Positions 58,083-64,000 of a stretch of DNA of 64,000 bases are shown piece after piece (the first letter of the stretch is position 1; each line of letters begins with the position of its first letter). The DNA is taken from the NCBI GenBank assembly GCA_024516035.1, contig CM044955.1:39009506-39073505 (forward strand). The letters are read 5' to 3'. The notes beneath the pieces were generated by a model, which saw only the letters and a list, made by a program, of their open reading frames with translations, had not been told where the DNA came from and ran no database searches. Origin of the DNA: Bactericera cockerelli (lineage: Eukaryota; Arthropoda; Insecta; Hemiptera; Triozidae). The translations under genes were made by a program, and so were the position numbers.

Positions 58083-59879
58083 TTCCTCATCCCTCTTACT
58101 ATTATTATCTCAATATTTTTTAATGATTCATGGCATTTATTCTTGCAAAGGGATACTTAAGAGTATATTTAAAATGTAATGCCCACATACGTAGAAGATA
58201 CATAAAGATGATCCTTCTTTAAACAACAGCTTTAAATAAATGATTAACAAAATGACAGGGTAATTTTCTTTTCTTTCAGATAATATTTTGTCTATTATTG
58301 TACGGAAAATAAAATTTGAATCAAGCTGTTTGAAAATAATAATACTCACAAAAAATGAAGGCACTCAGGCAAATTGATCTAAAATAGAAGAAAAAAAGTT
58401 TTGATTTCTTACAGTTCACAAGAAAATAGATGAAAGGAAGTAAGCCCAAGCAGGAAAGATTAAGGATAAACTTGAAAGCTATTCTTCAATTTGATTTCTA
58501 TGTATGTATAAGAAGAAAACTTATATCCAGGTTGATAGCTTTCCTTTGCTGCTTCCTCGTGAAAGTTACTACATAGAACATAAGTGTTGAGGGTTAACTT
58601 TACCTCGGATGGTGGCAAATTCATATTTCTAAAATAAAGTCTATAATAATATTACATCATTTAAAATCAGAAATGAAAAAGTAATCAAGGACATATAGGT
58701 ACAAGGAAATTTTTTGAAGTTTTTCGTTTCTTGTCCAGTAACTCATGCAACTTTGTGATTTGAGAAACGAAGCAAAGAATATTCTTTGGAACAGATTCGA
58801 CAGATTTCGATCCAAGCAGATGATATTTTTTACAATACAAGACTTATTTCTCAAGTGTTTTGTTTGAAATTAGGTAATGCTCTCCCGGAGAAAATTATCT
58901 CAGGAAACAGTTCCAGACTGATGGTGCTCGAGTATAATAAACCATAGGAATGATTTCATTTCTCACAGACCGTAGAAATGAAATTGAACAAGAAATGACT
59001 CAAACTAAGTTTAGTTCTATAAAAGAAGAACCAAAACCATGTTTGGTTTTGAGTTCGTCTGAGACTAATTATATTAGTTTTAAAGTTTATTTTACTTTTA
59101 TTAATGATTGCATTAATGTAGACAGTTGTGTGCAGTGTACTTGCTACTGTTCCGTTTTTTATAATCCACCAAGTTTACTTTTCCGATTACTCTAGCTCTC
59201 CTGTTTTCTTCTATTCCCTCTTGTTTCCTGCTCTCTTCAAAATATGTTATTACAAAGAATTGCGTGGGAATACACAACTTAACAATTCCCTTAGCAAATT
59301 TCCTTCTGTAACTTTTACAATATGTTTTGTTACATTTTGCTTTATTTCGTCTCACTAATGTTTTCCTTTTCTATTCAATTTTGATGCGAAATAAATTTCT
59401 TTACTTCATTTTGTGGCTTTAATAAGTTGGGGGACAGAAGATAATATTTTTTTTACTTACTTACTTTCCGTGTCCGGTTTAACTTCATCAATCATCTATA
59501 GTTTCAAAAATAAAGCAACGTAAATTGCTGCTGGATATGCATTGATAAGATCATCTTGGGTGCTGGTTTAGTTTAGCTGTCTGCATATGGGTAGATGATT
59601 GTGCCCCTGCATATGTCTGCAGTCACAGATGTCGTTATCCTTGTAACCCCATTTCTTCAAATTATTTAGACCCGGGTGGAGCTTCTTCTTTGAGGTCAAA
59701 CAAGCATCCAGTTATTATTTTAACTGTTTCATTAACTGCCCCAATATCCACATGTTTTGCGTGAGTTGAGTTCCGCCAAACAGGGACTGCATACTCAATG
59801 CAGACGTTTGCAGGACATGTGGTTGTATGCGAATATGTATATATTTTTAAAAAGAGTTCACCAGTGTTCATATTTTTTT

Positions 59880-60070
59880 ATAGAATCTAGAATTTACATA
59901 TAAAAAAAATTGAAGACGGTTAAAATGTTTTGGAGATCTAAGTGATTTAGTCAATAATCTGAAAATAGGTATAGATAGCGGATGGTGAAATGTTGATGAA
60001 AATTTATTTTAAGTGTAAACAATATAAAATGATTATGAAGAATTATTGTGTTCATAATCTGCAGTGTATT
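59880..60070 (+). repeat. Old diverged R2 3' half
   Basis: The order tagaatctagaattt, tttggagatctaagtgattt, aattattgtgttcataatct and gcagtgtattt follows the R2 3' half with heavy divergence. Confidence 0.45.
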
Positions 60071-60147
60071 TTAGTAGACGCTCTCTCAACTGTATGATAA
60101 GTAATGTTGTAAAAAAAAAAATATTATTATTTTGGTAATACTCTTAT

Positions 60148-60153
60148 TTTATT
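60148..60153 (-). terminator. Polyadenylation signal AATAAA for the 220-aa ORF
   Basis: AATAAA on the minus strand, 37 nt beyond the TGA stop of the single-exon gene, within GAATAAAATAAG. The position suits 3' end formation, but the hexamer is common in AT-rich sequence. Confidence 0.5.
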
Positions 60154-60189
60154 CAGTTTTAGATAACAACGCTACATACTTCTTATAAT

Positions 60190-60852
60190 TCAGAGCCATA
60201 AATCTTTATTAGCTCCACACCAGGATTTACAAAATTGAAAGCATCTGACTTTTCTATCCCCCTGAAGATCCTCCTCCTCCGATTTTTCTTCGTCCGTGTC
60301 CTTACACTCCAGGCTGTCATCTCTGTTCCAAACCGTACACAAGCTCCTAGTGACGTCCTTTTCATAGACGATGCTTCTAAGACACAGCGCTTCGAATATG
60401 GTCGCGTAGAGAGATTCTCTGGATAAGAAATTTTTCGAGAACTGATACCACATTTCGACGGTCAATTTTTCGTTTGTGTCCGACATCCCCATAAGGTATT
60501 TCCGATGTATGTCTCTAAGCCGCTTCGCCTCGTCTATGACGCTGTTCAGAAAATTTATATATTCGATAGAAGTGGCCGCGCTCCGTTCAATGAACTCACA
60601 CATCTCGCGGCTTCGGTGGTGATGACAGTTGATTTTATCCAGATTAAACACTTTGCGCCGGAAAAATTCTGCCTCAGTTTGGCATTGTGCAGCTTCAACG
60701 AAAACTTCTTTTTTGAGTGTCTCATCGAACAGTTCACGCTTATGTAAGAAGCACTCATGTCCTGACGAGATATGATTCATGAGGCTAAGGGACGTCTTAG
60801 ACTTGCTCTTATCAGGACAAGGACATGGCTTGTGAATATTGGAGGCGCTCAT
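60190..60852 (-). CDS. Single-exon hypothetical protein, 220 aa, probably nested in a DIP intron
   Basis: This is an uninterrupted 220-codon ORF from ATG at 60852 to TGA at 60190. An in-frame ATG 21 codons upstream (60915) is possible, but the codons between are AT-rich and intron-like, so I prefer 60852. The protein starts MSASNIHKPCPCPDK, is hydrophilic, and has Cys/His-rich spots (SGHECFLHKR, NCHHHRSREMCEF). Its middle is probably helical (INFLNSVIDEAKRLRDIHRK) and it has an acidic segment (DTDEEKSEEED) near the C terminus. There is no signal peptide or membrane segment. An AATAAA signal lies about 40 nt past the stop. Third-position GC and continuous coding sense differ from the surrounding repeats. 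I do not recognise the family. It could be an expressed intronless gene or a retrocopy whose parent is elsewhere. Confidence 0.7.
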   Translation of the reverse strand: MSASNIHKPCPCPDKSKSKTSLSLMNHISSGHECFLHKRELFDETLKKEVFVEAAQCQTEAEFFRRKVFNLDKINCHHHRSREMCEFIERSAATSIEYINFLNSVIDEAKRLRDIHRKYLMGMSDTNEKLTVEMWYQFSKNFLSRESLYATIFEALCLRSIVYEKDVTRSLCTVWNRDDSLECKDTDEEKSEEEDLQGDRKVRCFQFCKSWCGANKDLWL

Positions 60853-61089
60853 GATTATTTTTATTATCCAAAATCTGATTTTGATGTGTTGCTTGAATTT
60901 GATTGGTTCTGACAATTTTATTTATTGAATATAGATATTTTGTAATACTACTGTATCTACTAGCCAAGTTATGAACACTGAAAATTTAAAATCTACTAAT
61001 GTAAATTCAATTAAATTCATAAATTATATAATTGAATTTATTTTAATAAACTTTATTATAGATCTAATGACTCACTCCATGGTCTATAC

Positions 61090-61521
61090 CAGCGGTCGGC
61101 AACCTTTTGAACTTCCCGGACCCCTAGCTTATCTCTAAATTTTTTAAGGGCCCCCCACCTTACAAAAGCGTGGGGGGGGGGTGTATGAAAGAAAAGTAGG
61201 TAGATATGTAAATGGTTATTAAGATTCTTAATGGATTTGGTTCTTCATTGAAACAAGAAAACGAAAATAAAAACAAAAATAAAACGAAAAGAAAATTAAT
61301 CACTGACCTACCACCTACCTAACGCACAAATCAAGGAGAACTAAACTTAATAAACATTCACTATGAATTGGGATTATTGGGAGTCCCGACACTCGGGAGA
61401 AACAAGAGAAAATTCACGTTTGAACTTCTTCTTTTTTTAAATCCTGAAATGGCTTCGCGGACCCCCAATTTAGCTCTCGCGGACCCCCGGGGGTCCGCGG
61501 ACCCCAGGTTGCCGACCGCTG
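61090..61521. mobile_element. hAT-type MITE, 432 bp
   Basis: The ends cagcggtcggcaacctttt and aggttgccgaccgctg form the inverted repeat, and an exact 8-bp target duplication GTCTATAC flanks it (61082-61089 and 61522-61529). Subterminal stretches repeat cgcggaccccc and ggacccccgg. The interior has no transposase frame. Confidence 0.92.
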
Positions 61522-61589
61522 GTCTATACAGTATACAGATATTTATAAATATTAGAATAATATTAATTGAGATTTAGTAGAACAACCTA

Positions 61590-61880
61590 TTTGAGTTTAA
61601 ACTAGCTGATACACTGGTGATGATTAGATAGATCAGTAGGGTTTCGCAATTAACAGCATTTAAGCTGACCCTAACAAAGTCTCTTAGAATTCTTAGATCA
61701 CTAAGAAATTTAGCCCAAAGGAAAATGACACAAGTCTTTGACGGCCTCAACACAGTTGATATTAGGAAGGGCATATAGCCTTAAAATGTTGAAATAGGAG
61801 TGCCAGTACCAACAAACCGACCTCAACTATAATGAGGAAAAGGATGAACAATGACAAAAGACAAAGTGAAAGAAGAAGAA
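61590..61880 (+). mobile_element. LINE 3' end fragment (RTE-like)
   Basis: It contains attaggaagggcatatagcc, aataggagtgccagtacca and accgacctcaac, then an A/G-rich tail with gaagaagaagata. The same family occurs reversed at 16868-17033. It is 5'-truncated; no reverse transcriptase remains. Confidence 0.5.
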
Positions 61881-63408
61881 GATACTTCAAATGAAATAAT
61901 CATAAATGTAAATTGTTTTCTTCCTTGTCTATTCTTTATCAAGTAATTCGAGACACGAAAGTAGATTTGATTAATTTATAATTTATTTTTTACAACTGTC
62001 AATTAATTTATCATTTATTAACTGAAACTGGCCTAGTAAAGTTTCCATTAAGATAATAATATTTCATGGACTTTCACGGCCTTGCACAGTGTACAGAACA
62101 TAGTGGTCTTGTTTCCTATGAACACAAAGCCTTACTCACTTACTGAATCTTCCGAAAGACATCAAAACAGTAAAACCTCCGCCTCCTAATCCAACTTTTC
62201 ACTAAACATGACGGTAATAAGAGTATCTTTAAAGCAGAACAAGTAGGTAACTATACATATCAAGCTCGCCGGTAGGCGAGCGCTCGTCAAGTAGCGCCAG
62301 CCAACCGGCCTATATTAACACGAAACAGAGTTTATATGTATTTTGTTTTATTGTTTTCGCCTACTTCCCGCTAACTTTTATCAATTTTTATTTCAAATTC
62401 GTAATGAGACGCGAAAATAGATTGTGTTTCACGAAAGCGCGAGGTTCCTACGTACAGTTAAAGTCGTTTTCTGGCCACGCCGAAAATCTTGAATTTCATG
62501 AAAATATTCATACAGGTTTTTTTTTTCTTCAGACCAATTTTCTGTCAAGGGTACAGCAATGTGTGCTTGTCGTGGAAAGACGTGAGCTACGTTTTTGGAT
62601 AGGGAATTTTTATTTCTGCATACCTTTTATAGTTTCAAGTATTTATTTTTTATAGGATAGGAGATATAGCCTTCTAAAATAAAACCGGAAAGTTGCACAG
62701 AGCCGCCCCTTATTATCTTGGAGCTGTGATTCTGGTATTTTTCGAAAGGTCTTTTTATAGGAAAAAATATAAAAATATAACCAAAGTATTACACTGGACC
62801 AAACTTGAGTTATAGCCTTTGAAAGGAATACTTATTTTGGAGCCCAGAGCCGTCTATTGTTATCCTAGAGATGTATTTCTGGTGTTTTTAGAAAGGTCTA
62901 GTCAAAGGAAATGAGATCACTTAATTTCAGATGGTTGAAACAAGTAGAAAAGTCTTTAAAGCCCTCTAAAGGAATATCTATAATGAACCCTGGAGCCACG
63001 CCTAGTTATCCCAAGTTGATGACTGAAGGTTCTTTCTAAAGGTCTAATTACGCAGAATTATACTACGATGCAAATAAAATTTTAGAAAAATCAGCGACAG
63101 TGTGAGACATAAAAAGAAAAAACTGAATTTAGATTTATGAGAGTAACAAAAAATCTTCGCCTCACATATAACTTAAAGAATGGGTGGGTTATAATCACCT
63201 TAGCTTCATCCAAGCTGCCAGCAGAACGTTTAATCAGAAAGGGAATAATAACGATCTATAACTTCATTTAAAGATTTCTGCATCAAGAGGTAAACTAGGT
63301 CTATACGTATTATGAGAAGTGTATAAAATATTGGCCAGTAAAAGGGAAATATTGATTAATGTAGATCAAAACAATGATATTATAATAAAATATTATGTAT
63401 TGAGCAGT

Positions 63409-63486
63409 CTCTGTGGTCGTCGACTGGTGTAGGTAAAACACAAAGTTTGCAAGGTGACCTGGGTTCGAATCCCGGCTAGGTAGATT
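63409..63486 (+). repeat. tRNA-like stretch
   Basis: It contains gtggtcgtcgactggtgtag and a perfect B box gggttcgaatcccgg. Acceptor pairing is absent. It lies 190 bp before a SINE body fragment and a tRNA-like tandem repeat. Confidence 0.35.
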
Positions 63487-63677
63487 TTTTTTTACTCTGT
63501 ACTTTGGGTGTCCGGTTTTCTCGTGAGAAAAAAAAACAGTAGTTGGTAGTTTGAGTCAACCTTCTATGACTGTATTTCAAACGAAGTGAGTATGGTTAAA
63601 CTCGATCAACATTGATCTGTCACAATCTAACTATTCATCTACCTATGTATGTAAAACGATTGTGACGAGTTGATTGT

Positions 63678-63790
63678 ATTTGGTTTTAACGTCCTGATTT
63701 GAACTAGTCAGGACGGGGGGGTTTTACCCTCCATTCGCTGAGAATCGTTCCAGCTACCTACATTTACCTCACCCAGCCTGGGTAGGGCTG
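63678..63790 (-). mobile_element. 5S-type SINE body fragment
   Basis: It matches the tail half of the family in minus orientation: ttggttttaacgtc, ggggttttaccctccattcg and cctcacccagcctgggtag. The 5S head is missing; a tRNA-like tandem repeat follows instead. The same body may therefore be used with a different, tRNA-derived head. Confidence 0.55.
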
Positions 63791-63975
63791 TGATTCCAGA
63801 CTCACGTGTTTAGAGGGGAAAAAAATATTAGAAAAGTCTGCAACAACTGGGAATCAAACTCGAAATGTCTGGACTACGGCTGTGATTCCAGACTCACGTA
63901 GGTATTTATAGGGGAAAAAATATTAAAAAAGTCTGCAACAACTGAGAATCGAACTCGAAATGTCTGGACTACGGG
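63787..63975. repeat. 92-bp tandem duplication
   Basis: Two units start gctgtgattccagactcacg (63787 and 63879) and end aaatgtctggactacgg, with a 4-base insertion in the second. Each contains a B-box-like gaatc-aactcgaaatg. The last unit runs on to ggcagtagatacaaccatta at the window edge, which with it looks like a reversed tRNA-derived SINE head. Confidence 0.75.
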
Positions 63976-64000
63976 CAGTAGATACAACCATTACGCTGGC

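Larger units (their letters stand above)
49112..60189. other. Upstream DIP intron, repeat cluster
   Basis: It holds the foldback element, duplicated segment copy 2, R1 cluster, inverted LINE halves, the 554-bp inverted repeat, the 100-bp direct repeats, and R2 remnants at 58030 and 59880. From 56870 to 57760 and 58090 to 59870 nothing is recognised. No signal-peptide exon was found. Confidence 0.55.
60853..64000. other. Upstream flank or DIP intron, right end
   Basis: It contains the 432-bp hAT MITE, the RTE-like tail, a tRNA-like stretch, a SINE body fragment and the 92-bp tandem duplication. 61900-63400 shows no recognised feature. Confidence 0.5.

Overview
This is a window from an AT-rich, repeat-laden animal nuclear genome. 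There are no bacterial operons. It holds GT-AG introns of several to 16 kb, short GC-richer exons, SINEs, MITEs, a mariner fossil and LINE pieces. The gene identified is an insect neuronal immunoglobulin protein, so the source is an insect. A hemipteran (planthopper-like) genome is my best guess from gene divergence and repeat style, but that is inference.

Main gene. Seven exons of one gene lie on the minus strand between 49111 and 4723. In transcript order they are 49111-49005, 32562-32355, 27325-27164, 25456-25328, 14952-14668, 12220-12158 and 4863-4723. Every junction has GT/AG sites and the phases fit: 0 at the first junction, then 1 at all the rest. Joined, the first five encode three immunoglobulin domains of the Dpr-interacting protein (DIP) family of neuronal cell-surface proteins, closest in my recollection to DIP-delta. 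The last two encode a low-complexity stalk. The signal-peptide exon and the last exon (expected GPI or hydrophobic tail) were not found and probably lie outside the window.

Second gene. A single-exon ORF of 220 codons (60852-60190, minus) with a polyadenylation signal just downstream sits upstream of the first visible DIP exon, probably nested in a DIP intron. I do not recognise the product.

Everything else is intron or flank filled with repeats. 1-4722: one copy of a 2.4-kb duplicated segment, two 5S rRNA-derived SINEs and an R1 repeat. 4864-12157: a 2992-bp TIR element and a 35-bp tandem array. 12221-14667: a hAT MITE. 14953-25327: R2 and R3 repeats and a 94-bp tandem repeat. 25457-27163: R3 and a palindromic MITE. 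27326-32354: a tRNA-like sequence, a 12-unit minisatellite and a mariner fossil. 32563-49004: a 430-bp tandem duplication, an inverted R2 copy, a 5S SINE and purine/pyrimidine tracts. 49112-60189: a foldback element, the second copy of the duplicated segment, R1 repeats, an internally inverted reverse transcriptase and a 554-bp inverted repeat with no mismatch seen. 60853-64000: a hAT MITE, a LINE tail and tRNA-like tandem repeats.

The most unusual items are the large inverted repeat (54644-56737), the 5S rRNA-derived SINE family with a paralogous empty site, the minisatellite whose every unit looks like a splice acceptor plus donor, and the 3-kb TIR element with a short coding remnant.
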